A stretch of DNA of 64,000 nucleotides. It comes from Myotis daubentonii (lineage: Eukaryota > Chordata > Mammalia > Chiroptera > Vespertilionidae). The stretch is taken from positions 185,136,349 to 185,200,348 of the forward strand of contig NC_081842.1 in assembly GCF_963259705.1 (NCBI RefSeq), in the 5' to 3' direction. Position 1 is the stretch's first letter, and each line of letters begins with the position of its first letter. This document shows positions 20,326 to 30,659 of this stretch, piece by piece. The translations under genes were made by a program, and so were the position numbers. The notes below the pieces were generated by a model. That model searched no databases. It had not been told where the DNA came from and worked only from the letters and a program-made list of their open reading frames with translations.

Positions 20326-20925
20326 CTAGAAGTCCGGTGCACGAAATTCATGCATGGGGGGAAGGGAGATCCCTCATCCTGGCCTGCACCCTTCTCCAAT
20401 CCAGGACCCCTTGGGGGATGTCCGACTGCCTCTCGCAATCTGGGACCACTGGCTCCTAACCACTTGCCTGCCTGACTTCCTGCCTGATCGCCCCTAACTG
20501 CTCCCCTACTGGCCTGATCGCCCTTAACTGCTCCCCTGCTGGCCTGATCACCCCAACCGCCTCTGCCTCACCCCACACCTGGGACCCAGGATTCCCTCGC
20601 TCTGGCCAGCTGTAGGCACTCAGGACCCAGGCCAGCTTCGCCCGGGCCGGCCGCAGCCTCAGGGGACCATGGGAGGATGGTTTCTCCTGGGCGGTAGCTG
20701 CAGGCACTCAGGACTGTGGGGCAGGTGGCTTGTTCCTCTCCCTCCCGGGCCGCAGGCACAGACGCTGGCGCTTGAAACCGCAGGGTGGGTGGCTTGTTCC
20801 TCTCCTGGGCTGCAGCCTGACTGGTCCCTATTCCTCTCTCCCCAGTGTTGAGTGTCTGAGCCCTTACAGTGTGACGCTGTGAGGGCGTGATGAACATTTG
20901 CATATTAGCTCTTTATTATATAGGA
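20326..20925 (-). mobile_element. HeliBat Helitron
   Basis: 3' CTAG at 20326 with the ATTTCGTGCACCGGAC-like hairpin words. 5' TCCTATATAATAAAGAGC at 20925, flanked by A and T. GC-rich CCTGATCGCCC units lie at 20455-20570, the same repeat type as in 5226-5520. Confidence 0.93.
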
Positions 20926-21161
20926 TTATCAATTTTTTTCAGTGATATGTAATATACAGTAAAGAGGTAGTACCTGCTCTCATTAATTTCCTAGACTGAA
21001 AGTGTTCCCTATGTCATCCAGCAAATTATAGCATTTCTAGAAAGTTTATAACAAAACATAATTAGTCATAATTATTCTCAAAGATTTGCCATGTTAGGTC
21101 AGAGTTCAAAGAACTTTAGAATCAGTAACTGTCCTGGGAGAGCCTATAATTCATACATCTT
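20926..21161. other. Intronic DNA, no feature
   Basis: AT-rich; nothing supported. Confidence 0.5.
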
Positions 21162-21588
21162 AAAACAGTGCTTCTTTTTTTTTTTTAAAATATATTTTAT
21201 TGATTTTTTACAGAGAGGAAGGGAGAGGGATAGAGAGTTCGAAACATCGATGAGAGAGAAACATCGATCAGCTGCCTCCTGCACACCCCCCACTGGGGAT
21301 GTGCCCGCAACCAAGGCACATGCCCTTGACCGGAATCGAACCTGGGACTCTTCAGTCCACAGGCCGACGCTCTACCCAGTGAGCCAAACCGGCCAGGGCA
21401 AAACAGTGCTTCTTAAACGTTGGCTTGTTGAGAATTATCTCAAATGCTTGTTAAAACAGATTGCTGGCTCCCTGAGTTTCTAATAACACCAGGTCTGGAA
21501 TGGGTCCCTCCCAATTTTCATATCTAGTGGTTTCTAGGCAATACTAGTATTGCTTGTCCAGGCACTACATTTTGAGAACCACTGTTGT
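21162..21588 (+). repeat. MER5A-type hAT fossil, split by a Ves SINE
   Basis: ACAGTGCTTCTTAAACGTTG, AATGCTTGTTAAAACAGATT and the end TTTTGAGAACCACTG follow the MER5 order. The Ves at 21176-21399 interrupts it after the first 14 bases. Confidence 0.85.
21176..21399 (-). repeat. Ves SINE
   Basis: Antisense, well preserved, with head GAGCCAAACCGGCCAGGGC. Target duplications AAAACAGTGCTTCT at 21162-21175 and 21400-21413. Confidence 0.97.
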
Positions 21589-22719
21589 ATAAAAATAATT
21601 GTTCCACCTTTTTTTTTTTTTTTTAGCATTTCGACTTCTGCAACTTTACAATTTTTCTTTTTCACCCCCTAAAATTTAGTATCTTTTTTATTTGTGAAAT
21701 ATACTCAGTCTTACTCATCTATAAACATTTTCTTAGCACTTTAGGAATTCTTTTTTTTTTTTTCAATCCAGGCTTACCCTTTAAAGATATGAGTTGATTT
21801 TAATACATTTATGATCGTTAGTTCACTTTAACATTATCTAACTTTGCAATTTTTATGTCATTTTCACCCACAGCAGACTTTTAGGAGAGGCAATTATGAA
21901 TATTTCTAATGAAAGAAATCTTATTCTTGGTAGTTTTTCAGGATGACTAAAATCTATTTTCAACTAGTTTCCATATTTGGCTTTATTTTCATAATTTTGA
22001 GTAATACCTTATGATGCTAGTTGTCAAGTTTCTTTACAGACAGGTAAGAGATATAATAATTTTTTTAAGTATAGTATACAAAGCAAAATGTACAGTTGTT
22101 TGAATGAAGAATTCAGTTAGAGCCAGGGATGTTTTAAAAGAGTAGAATACACTAAGCTCAAAGCCTGAATGAAAGCAACTTCAATTTTATAGTTTTTTTC
22201 AAACAATATCTTTACTGTTTTCTGGAAAAATGGTATTTGAGAAAAAGAAATGTCTCAAGTTACTGTTTTTATGAGGAGAGAATTGCTGAGTCTTTTAAAT
22301 GGTTAATGAGAAGAAGTAATAGTTAAACACTTAGAGCATTGATTTCTGATTTGAATTCTTCAGCACTGGCCAGCCCTGAGGGAAGGGGGAAATAAGCTTG
22401 CTAATTAACATTTGATTACTGATGCCACCTTCTCACTCCCTTTGCGCCATCCGGTTTCAAGTGTTTTTGTTCTGGAAGGATTTTTAGGAGGTTTTAATTT
22501 GCATCTTATGTGTAACTGCAATGAGCATACAACTTGTTAAAGAAGAAGAAGAAAAAGAAAAGGACTTTGATATGAAATATGTGTTCAAAACCCAATCTGG
22601 ATCAGAAGTTATTGGTTTCTTAACTATAAGCCTTTCAGAGCACCAGTGATTGCTAGGAAACTGGAACTAAGCCTAGTCTGTATGCCTTATTTTGATTTAA
22701 ATTCTCATATTCATTCTCA

Positions 22720-22726
<7 letters not shown>
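21589..22726. other. Intronic DNA without recognised features
   Basis: AT-rich with T runs; no gene signal. Confidence 0.55.

Positions 22727-22790
<64 letters not shown>
22727..22790. repeat. (TC)n microsatellite
   Basis: About 32 uninterrupted TC units. Confidence 0.97.
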
Positions 22791-22794
<4 letters not shown>

Positions 22795-22944
22795 GTTTAG
22801 TGCAGTGATTACTTAGCAAATTCTTGCCCAGACCATCATTTGATGGTGTGAAGTATTTGGAGTCTAAAGTTTGATATATTTAAAATTTGGGTAAGTTCAG
22901 ATTCTAATATGACCAAAAGTCTTTTTCTTCTAAGATTGGTAAGA

Positions 22945-23142
22945 ATTTTTTACAGAGAGGAAGGGAGAGGGATAGAGAGTCAGAAACATCGATGAGCGGA
23001 GAAACATATATCAGCTGCCTCCTGCACAACCCCCATTGGGGATGTGCCCGCAGCCAAGGTACATGCCCTTGACCAGAATCGAACCTGGGACCCTTGAGTC
23101 CGCAGGCTGACGCTCTGTCCACTGAGCCAAACTGGTTACGGC
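22945..23142 (-). repeat. Ves SINE
   Basis: Antisense copy with head GAGCCAAACTGGTTACGGC. It lacks the long T tail, suggesting truncation at its 3' end. Confidence 0.93.
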
Positions 23143-24562
23143 TGCCATAGTATTCTTAATTCAGAAAATCTAGAAACTAGGATGCTAACTAAATGATAGC
23201 TGTTTTAAGCCCATGGCAATTAAATATTTTCTATTTTTTGCTATATTAAAATGTTTGGTATGTGAAGGATCAGGACCAGATTTCAAAAATGCAAAGATAT
23301 TGAAATAAATTAATAGAATTTTACAACCTCATCACTGAGCTAGTAGTGTTCTTTCAAACCATAGTTTACTGGTAATATTTGGTTGATGGAATAATTATTT
23401 GGGAAACTAGTGTGACAGGCTTTAGTTTCAAATAAGGTCTCATAAGAGGAAAATATTAGACTTTTTAAAAATCTAGACTTTTTAGTACAAAAAGTGAAAA
23501 CTAAGATTTTTTTTGTCCAAGAAAAAATTCATCTTAAGTGCTTATTATATCAAATTATTTGTAATATTCCTTTTTGATGTGTTGTAATGAACTTTTTACT
23601 ATTTGTCTTTTATTTTCTAGCCTTAATGGTTTAAACTTTTCCTCATTATTTGCTTGTCATAGATATATTTAGCTCTTCTTTTCCTCTACCTAGGATTAAC
23701 TCCAATATTTTCATTAAATCATAGGAGTTTAGAGCTGTGAAAACCAGAAGTGGTCTTGTTTTATTCTCTTTTAACTTTGAGTAAAGTAAATCTCAGCGAG
23801 GTTCTGCCAACTTGCCCACAGTAACAACTGGACAATGAGAAATCTTTCTCTTTGCCTCTCATTATGCATCAATACCTCAAACTTTGTGACTTTTCTTTCT
23901 ATTGTCAGAAATTGTTTTCATTTGGATAAATGTTTGACCAACATTTAGCTCACAAGCAATGATTTTATTATAGCTGACAGTGTTACCTACAAGTCTTATA
24001 TTTTTCTTTTTCAATAACTACTGGTACAAACAGCTCATAAGATGCTAATTCTGAGCCTCAAAACTTAGGTTAGTAGAGTAACATCCTAAGACTTCTTTCT
24101 AAGAAATTCTGATAACATTTAAAAAATAAAAATTGTTTGAAAATTTATGGAACTCAAAACTTTATGGGAGAAGAATATTTCATATGATTTTATATTGAGC
24201 AGATCATAGTACAATGATCTTTTTCCCAGTGCTGTGTTCATCAATGAAATTTCCATCAGGAAATATGAAGTTTGACATGGAGATCATTGCTTAATTTCTT
24301 ACAGTAATTATAGTGTATATATAGATTTTTATTAACAATGAAAAGCAAATAGTAAATCAGTCCCATATTAATACTTTCAAGTTAATCTGATTTAAATTTT
24401 TCCTTAGTCACAACTGTCTTATCTGAAGCAATAGGTAAAAAATGAAATTCTCTTTTTAACAAATGTAGAAAACAAACTAGAAAAATCTATTGTCGATCTA
24501 GAACACTTGATCCAAATACAGTATAGTTTATAGCATAAATTTGATGTTCAGCTGGTAATCAA
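23143..24562. other. Intronic DNA; weak MIR-like word only
   Basis: A stretch near 23790-23850 (GGTTCTGCCAACTTGCCCAC) resembles an antisense MIR, with low support. Nothing else is visible. Confidence 0.45.
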
Positions 24563-24762
24563 NNNNNNNNNNNNNNNNNNNNNNNNNNNNNNNNNNNNNN
24601 NNNNNNNNNNNNNNNNNNNNNNNNNNNNNNNNNNNNNNNNNNNNNNNNNNNNNNNNNNNNNNNNNNNNNNNNNNNNNNNNNNNNNNNNNNNNNNNNNNNN
24701 NNNNNNNNNNNNNNNNNNNNNNNNNNNNNNNNNNNNNNNNNNNNNNNNNNNNNNNNNNNNNN
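24563..24762. other. Assembly gap (200 N)
   Basis: Exactly 200 Ns, a conventional placeholder. The true size is unknown. The right edge is CTCTC-rich, so a simple repeat probably broke the assembly. Confidence 0.98.
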
Positions 24763-24885
24763 CTCTCAAGTGCTCTCGATCTCTCAAATCAGTCAATGAT
24801 CTCTCGATCTCTCTCTTTCCTTCCCCCTCCTTCTCTCTCTCTCCCTCCTCCGGTCCTTTATTCTTCTTTCCCTCTGTGAGAGAAT
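24763..24885. repeat. CT-rich low-complexity tract next to the gap
   Basis: Repeats of CTCTC and GATCTCTC grade into polypyrimidine. Confidence 0.85.
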
Positions 24886-26445
24886 TCGGTCCTTCATTTG
24901 ATTCATGATGACCTTAAATTACTTTGCATCATTTTTATATATAGCTGTAATTTGTCTCTCAGGTTTTCTAGGATACTAATATTTTTTAAAAGCATCATTT
25001 TTACTTTTGTTTTATATACTTTTTGGATTTTTCCTTCCCTGCAGAATTGTGAGTTAAAATTTTATTACAGAAAAACCATCAATAAAGATTATATCTTTAT
25101 TAATAAAACCTTTGCCCACTTCTGCACTTTTGTTACCTTATCACATGTATTTCTTCAGTATAATGTTAAAATCTGCCTATGGTTACAGCATTGATAAACA
25201 TGGAATTATTTTTGAAAGACTAATTTGTATTTAAGTTGTTATTTAGTGATTGTTGTTTAACACAAAATTCTTTTGGCATAATCTCAGAATCTCCGTGAAT
25301 TTATCTTTTCCATTGGGACAGACATTAGCCTAATATGCTTTACTCTGTACCCTCTCAGCCAAGTTCTGTCTGCATTAGCCAGTTTATTCTATGACAAGTT
25401 GCTTAACAAATGTCATTCTGGAGAGAACAATGAAGCCAAATACTTGTGCAATGGCTAACATTACTCTAACTTTGATCACTTTTGTTCAGCACATCAGTCT
25501 GGCGTTGTGCTTTATACCAACATAACACTATAGCCAGAACATGCTTTTCGGGCTTACAATAGCAAAGGAATGCTATTCAGTTCAGTGCAGTTACAAATGA
25601 GTTAATGAAAGAAGAAAAATACTGTTTATTTCATAATACCATATTGTTGTGTTTTGGAATTAAGGTGGAATTTAAAGAATCCCATTATAGAGTTATTTGT
25701 TTGTGTACTCAACTCATAGTATTTGTGTATACTATCCAATACAGGGTAGCCTTGCTGCAACCTTTCCAACAAATACAAATATTTGTCCTGCTTTTTTTTT
25801 TTTTTCCCAAATAGTTGATGAAGCTTGGTGTATCTAGACAGCATAATTGAAAAATTAACTCTATAAGAAAGGGTTTTCTTGGGCCTTGAGCCCTAGACCC
25901 ATCTCATACTCCTCTCTTCTTTCCCTTTCTTTTATTAATATAATACTTTAGGTTTGTGGACCACCCTTCTCTTTAAAAACACTATTGTTTAAGCAAGACA
26001 AAAATAGTCTTAGCTAGTGGAAGTGGTCAGAGGTTGAATTTGGCTAAATTGTTGTGTTGATAATGACTAATGAAAATTTCCAAACTTAATGTGACTGGCC
26101 ATAAACAAAATACTGCATGGCAGACTGGCCATGGCTAAGAACCTTTGAAGAAAAGCTGTTTGTTTGAACTGAGTAGGGATCAAGCCATTCCTCCAAGCTC
26201 TTCAGTTCTCATTTACTAAGTCTTTTTTCACAGGTGTACATTAGAGATAAAAAGTAGATTGAGTTGCACATTGTGTTTTTGTTTTTTCCTTTCCCAGTGA
26301 ATATATATCTCTATTTCACTGGAAAGGTAACTTAGATGTGTTTATGTATAACAAACAGAAATGTGAGACAAAATGCTGTAATTGGACATTTAAAAACATA
26401 AATGAATACTGCTTGTTTTCTATAGTGAAGTCTTATTGTACGAGA
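24886..26445. other. Intronic DNA without recognised features
   Basis: AT-rich, no transposon or frame I can support. Confidence 0.5.
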
Positions 26446-26447
26446 TA

Positions 26448-26500
26448 CAGAGTAGGGCAAAAGGAGGTTTGCAGTTGGAACCTCCTTTTGCCCCACCCTG
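26448..26500. mobile_element. 53-bp mariner-type mini-MITE
   Basis: Left arm CAGAGTAGGGCAAAAGGAGG and right arm CCTCCTTTTGCCCCACCCTG are inverted copies. They are flanked by TA at 26446-26447 and 26501-26502. Only about 13 bp separate the arms. Confidence 0.8.
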
Positions 26501-26502
26501 TA

Positions 26503-27239
26503 TTATGTGCAATATTCAATACTAGCTTCATTTGTTATAGTAGTTTAATCCCATAACTAACCTAAAGAGTTAAGGTAATCTCTCCATTCTTAATAATTTG
26601 ATAATTTATCTTATTTGTAGATATGTAACAAAATAGAATTTTCATAACCTGTTTAAAACTGAAAAAAAATGATACTTCTTAATTAGTGGATAACATAGAG
26701 TTTAATCTCCCAACACTTTATTCTGATAAATTACCTCTTCTAAAATAAAAGGTATAATATTGCATGTTAAAAATTGTTTTTCATCTTTAACAATATTAAA
26801 AATATAAAATATCATTACCGTATTGTCTTTTCAGGAAAGGCCTAAATAGTGTATTCGTAGATACCATTTAGTTAATAAATATTCTATTGAAATAGTTTTT
26901 AATTTGGATGATTTCAGTGTAATAATCTGTGCTGTTTTATTAGTTTTTACATCTTTGAAGCTTACATCAAATAATAAAGAAAACTTCAGGTTTTTCCTCC
27001 TACCTGCTCCTCCCCTGCAAAAAAAACACAAAAAACGCCCTTCTCTCTCCCACATAGAAACTTGAACCATATCTTTTGTTTGAATTATTTTACATCTTGA
27101 ACCATTTAAAAATTATATAGTTTATTAAAATTTATAATTATAGTTTGTCCTAGGTGTACTATGTAGCTGAAGTTTCTTAACTGAAAAGAAACTTGAAACT
27201 ATCCAGGAATATATAAAAACAATCGGCAGCAGGGGGTGG
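26503..27239. other. Intronic DNA without recognised features
   Basis: AT-rich; nothing supported. Confidence 0.5.
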
Positions 27240-27289
27240 TTTTCTTTTTTTGTTTTTAAGTTACAGTTTACATTCAATATTATTTTGTA

Positions 27290-27764
27290 CTAGAAGCCCA
27301 GTGCACGAATTCGTGCACCAGTAGGGTCTCTCGGCTTGGCTTGTGGGATCCTGCCGAAAGCGGCTCTCCAGCATTCCTCGAGCGTCCCAGATTGTGAGAG
27401 GGCACAGGCCAGGCCCAGGGACCCCACCAGTGTACTGTCGGGGCCAGTGAGGGATGTGGGAGGTTTACCTGCCGGGGAGGGACTATGGGAGGGCTCTAGG
27501 GTGTGTCCGGCCTGTCTTGCTCAGTCCCGATATGCCAGACCTCAGCAGCAAGCTAACCTACCAGTTGGAGCATCTGCCCCCTGGTGGTCAGTGCACATTA
27601 TAGTGACTGGTCGAACGGTCGACTGTCTGCCCCCTGGTGGTCATTGCACGTCATAGTGAGTGGTTTAACAGCCTTAGCATATCATTAGCATATTACCCTT
27701 TGATTGGTTGAATGGCCGACTGGTTGACCGGACACTTAGCATATTAGGCTTTTATTATATAGGA
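27290..27764 (-). mobile_element. HeliBat Helitron (475 bp)
   Basis: 3' end CTAG at 27290 with a GAATTCGTGCAC hairpin. 5' end TCCTATATAATAAAAGCC at 27764. A/T flanks are inside the L1M site. Same subfamily as 38391-38805 and 53067-53674 (CTGCCCCCTGGTGGTCA words). Confidence 0.95.
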
Positions 27765-27866
27765 TTAGTTTCAGGTATGAAGCATAGTGGTTAGACATTT
27801 TCTTTACAAAGTGATCACCCCAATAAGTCTAGTATTCATCTGACACCATAGATAGTTATTAGAATA

Positions 27867-28641
27867 CTAGTGGCCCAGTGCATGAATTTATGCACATTGA
27901 AAGGAAATTAATTACAAAAAATTTTATAATATTGCTATTCGCCGTTTCTCTATAAAAGAAGTGTCAACCAAATTCACAACGACAATGACAGATCAAAACA
28001 CACACATGTGATTGGCACCAGTGGGAGCTTTATATGTATCGCGCATGGGCAAGTCAGCTTAGCCTTGTACATATATATAAGAACATACTTGCTTAATTAG
28101 ACCTGCTTTCTGATTTAGCAAACTTTTTCCAGCCCTGTGAAGCACTCCAACTTCTCTTTCAGGTAATTGTCAGCAACCCAGCAGTAAATATCAACACGAG
28201 CAGATTTTTATTGTAGATCAGGCAGGGAGAACAAAGGGTAAAATATTTATCTGCAGCAGTGTTTGACTATATTCTGCACAGTGAGAAAACCTGAAGTAAT
28301 TTTCAAGGTCCACCATTTTTTACTTCTTTTCAGTCGGGTCAAGTTTCTGAGCTTTCTAAATCTTCGTTTTCCGGCTAATGAAAAGAAAATAGGATTCCAT
28401 TGAGTCTCCTATCTACCTATTCCAGGACTTCTGTGAGGATCAAATGAGATGAGGCACGGGAAAATGCTTCACAGATATTTGGTCACAGTGTAAAGTGTTT
28501 CCAACTGGCTACAAAGCAAGTCGTGTTCCTGGGCTGAAGAAACTGCAAGGAGGCTAGTCATTGCTAGGGAGAGGAAGCTGGGCATTGCTACATGACATCA
28601 CTACCGGGACGGAGCGAAGGACACTTAGCAAATGAGCCTTT

Positions 28642-28645
<4 letters not shown>
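27867..28645 (-). mobile_element. HeliBat with long non-repetitive interior
   Basis: 3' end CTAGTGGCCCAGTGCATGAA at 27867. The 5' end near 28645 (CACTTAGCAAATGAGCCTTT) runs into an AC microsatellite, so the terminal TC is blurred. The interior lacks the GC-rich arrays of its neighbours. At 28430-28480 it holds a MIR-like GATCAAATGAGATGAGGCAC segment, suggesting captured host DNA. Published work describes HeliBats carrying a NUBPL promoter and first exon; I cannot confirm that here. Confidence 0.75.

Positions 28646-28675
<30 letters not shown>
28645..28675. repeat. (AC)n microsatellite between two Helitrons
   Basis: About 15 AC units, at the join of the 27867 HeliBat 5' end and the next HeliBat 3' end. 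Confidence 0.95.
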
Positions 28676-28679
<4 letters not shown>

Positions 28680-29550
28680 AGGCCTCGTGCACAAAAATTT
28701 GTGCACTCGGGGGGGGAGGAGGGGGCGTCCCTCAGCCCGGCCTGTGCCCTCTCGCAGTCTGGTACCCCTCGGGAGATAATAACCTGCTGGCTTAGGCCTG
28801 TTCCCGGTGGCAGAGGGCAGGCCCAATCCCTAGGTGCAGCCCCTGGTCGGGCTCAGAGCAGGGCCGATTGGTGAGTTGGGGCGCCGCCCGCTGTCATGCA
28901 CAGAGCAGGGCGGATCGGGAGGTTGCAATGCCACCCTCAATCACACTCAGGGTAGGGCCAATTGGGGGGTTGGGGCACCGCCCCCTGTCACACTCAAGGC
29001 AGGGTCGATGGGGAGGTTGCGGCGCCACCCCCTGTCACGCACAGAGCAGGGCCCATCAGGGGGTTAGGGAGCTCCCCTGTCACGCACAGAGCAGGGCCGA
29101 TCGGGGTTGAGAAGCTCTCCCCTGTCACAGAGTAGGGCCGATAGGGGAGTTGGTGCACTGCCCCCTGTCACCCACAGAGCAGGGCGGATCAGGGGGTTGG
29201 GGCGCCACACCCTGTCACACTCAGGGCAGGGCCTATGGGGAGGTTATGGCTCTACCCCGTCAAACACAGAGCAGGGCCCGTGGGGGGGGTGGTTGGGGCG
29301 CCACACCCTGTCACACACAGAGCCGCAGGGCAATCGGGGTTGGGAAGCGCCCCCCTATCAGGCACAGAGCAGGGCTGATCAGGGGGTTGGGGTGCCTTCC
29401 CCTGTCACGAACAGAGCAGGGGGGATTGGGAGGTTGTGGCCCCGCCCCCTGTCACACACAGAGCCACAGGGTGATCAGGGGGTTTGGGCACTGCCCCCTG
29501 TCATGCTGATCCCGGTGCTGGGAGGCATATTACCCTTTTACTATATAGGA
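28676..29550 (-). mobile_element. HeliBat module 'A' with GC-rich minisatellite, copy 1
   Basis: 3' end CTAGAGGCCTCGTGCAC at 28676, then a TTTGTGCACTCGGGG hairpin region. The 5' end TCCTATATAGTAAAAGGG is at 29550. The body is about a dozen 55- to 60-bp units containing CACAGAGCAGGGC, GATCAGGGGGTTGGGG and CCCCTGTCA. These give long spurious frames on the + strand. It joins module B directly. Confidence 0.9.
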
Positions 29551-30188
29551 TAGAGGCCTGGTGCACGGGTGGGGGTCGGCTGGTTTGCCCTGAGGGGTGT
29601 CCTGGATCAGGATGGGGGTCCCGCTTGGGTGCCTGGCCAGCCTGGATGAAGGGATGATGGCTGTTTGCAGCTGGTCACACACCTTTCAGGGTGGGGTTCC
29701 CCACTGGGGTGCCTGTCCAGTCTGGGTGAGGGGCTGAGGGTTTTCAGGCTGGGGGTGACTGAAGCTCCCAACCGCTCCTTTTTTCTTTTTTTTTATTCTG
29801 GGCCAGCTTTAGCTCTGAGGCTTGGCTCCAGCTCTGAGGCCTCAGCTGTTGAAAGCAGGTATCTGGTTTGATTGGGTTCTATAATTGAAACACTGTTTCA
29901 ACTCCAGCTCTGAGATCCCGGCTGGCTGAAAGCAGGTTTCTGGGGTTTTGTTTAGCTTTTATATTTGTAACAATGTTTCAAACTGCAAGCTCAGAGTCCG
30001 GCAGCGGCAGGCGGGGAACGTTGGAGTCCTCCGTCACTGAAGCAAGCAAGCCTCATGTTCGCTTCAAGCTGCCTGACTGCCGGCGGCTATCTTGGCTGGC
30101 AGTTAATTTGCATATCTCGCTGATTAGCCAATGGGAAGCGTAGCGGAGGTACGGCTAATTACCATGTTTCTCTTTAATTAGATGGGAG
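29551..30188 (-). mobile_element. HeliBat module 'B', copy 1 (compound with A)
   Basis: Starts TAGAGGCCTGGTGCACGGG (the C of CTAG is missing) directly after module A. Ends near 30188 with TTTCTCTTTAATTAGATGGG. The A+B join is identical to that at 34190/34191, so the two modules travel as one unit. Confidence 0.88.
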
Positions 30189-30345
30189 ATATATATATAT
30201 ATTTGACTATATTCCCTATGCAGTAGTTTACATCCCCATTACTATTTTATAACCTACCAAGTTGTATTTCTTAATCCCTTCACCTTTTTCACCCATTCTC
30301 CCAACCCTCCTTCTCTGGCAACCATCAATCTGTTCCTTGCAATTT

Positions 30346-30540
30346 TCTTTTAACCTTTATTGAGAATCTGTTTTTAAATTTGGTTTAGATATTTTTTACA
30401 AACTTTTTCTGACTTGTGTATCCTAGTTTCAAATGCTTGTTTTGAATCTAGAAGAAAACAGAGGAAATACAATGTTATCACATAAATTGGCAATTGTCCT
30501 AAGTCATATGGAAACCCTATTTTTAATTGCAGTGTCTCTC
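30346..30540. other. FAF1 intron, region before the splice acceptor
   Basis: AT-rich. An upstream AG at 30531-30532 follows TTTTAATTGC and could act as a weak alternative acceptor. Confidence 0.5.
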
Positions 30541-30566
30541 TTTTTTTTTTTTTTTTTTTTTTGCAG
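30541..30566 (+). promoter_or_regulatory. FAF1: Polypyrimidine tract and 3' splice site of the FAF1 exon
   Basis: A run of 22 T (30541-30562) followed by GCAG, with AG at 30565-30566. A pure T run this long is a strong U2AF site, but it is also a length-variable mononucleotide repeat. Confidence 0.9.
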
Positions 30567-30653
30567 GTAAAAAGAAATGTGTATGACCTTACGAGTATCC
30601 CTGTACGCCATCAGTTATGGGAGGGTTGGCCAACTTCTGCCACAGATGATTCA
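30567..30653 (+). CDS. FAF1: FAF1 exon (FAS-associated factor 1, second ubiquitin-like domain)
   Basis: An 87-bp exon of 29 whole codons, phase 0 at both ends. It begins VKRNVYDLTSIPVRHQLWEG and ends with SATDDS. As I recall human FAF1, this matches about residues 220-248 with no difference, in the second ubiquitin-like domain. FAF1 is a cytosolic and nuclear adaptor with UBA, two ubiquitin-like, UAS and UBX domains. It brings ubiquitylated clients to the VCP/p97 ATPase and takes part in FAS signalling. The exon has a strong acceptor (22 T, GCAG) and donor (GTAAGTGATG from 30654). Only this exon of the gene is in the window; the next coding segment should begin MCLAES and was not seen. Because the exon length is a multiple of three, skipping it would remove 29 residues in frame. 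Confidence 0.93.
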
Positions 30654-30659
30654 GTAAGT

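Larger units (their letters stand above)
27240..30345 (-). repeat. L1M 3' UTR, antisense, shattered by HeliBats
   Basis: Three colinear pieces remain: about 27240-27289 (ATTCAATATTATTTTGTA), 27765-27866 (TTTCAGGTATGAAGCATAGT, ACAAAGTGATCACCCCAATA) and about 30201-30345 (TTGACTATATTCCCTATGCA, TCTGGCAACCATCAATCTGT). Joined in order they follow the antisense L1M 3' UTR. HeliBats fill both gaps. Confidence 0.88.
1..30566 (+). other. FAF1: FAF1 intron upstream of the visible exon (inferred)
   Basis: This is the stretch 5' of the only recognised exon. It ends in a T-rich tract and an AG acceptor directly before the exon. I found no further exon in it, only transposons, fossils and unremarkable AT-rich DNA. 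FAF1 is known to have very long introns, so a 30-kb exon-free stretch is not surprising. The assignment is inferred from the exon at 30567. Another gene nested on either strand cannot be excluded without transcript data. Confidence 0.7.

Noticed and set aside
24548..24796. Open frame across the N gap
   Set aside because: It consists almost entirely of unknown residues.
28845..29515. Regular repeats that could suggest a CRISPR array
   Set aside because: Units of 55-60 bp abut without spacers of constant size, the units themselves are diverged, and the host is a mammal. It is a minisatellite.
28834..29553. Long glycine/proline-rich open frames over the GC-rich array (also 33414-33945)
   Set aside because: They follow the minisatellite unit of a Helitron in every frame and carry no domain. 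Repeat arrays without stops make such frames by default.
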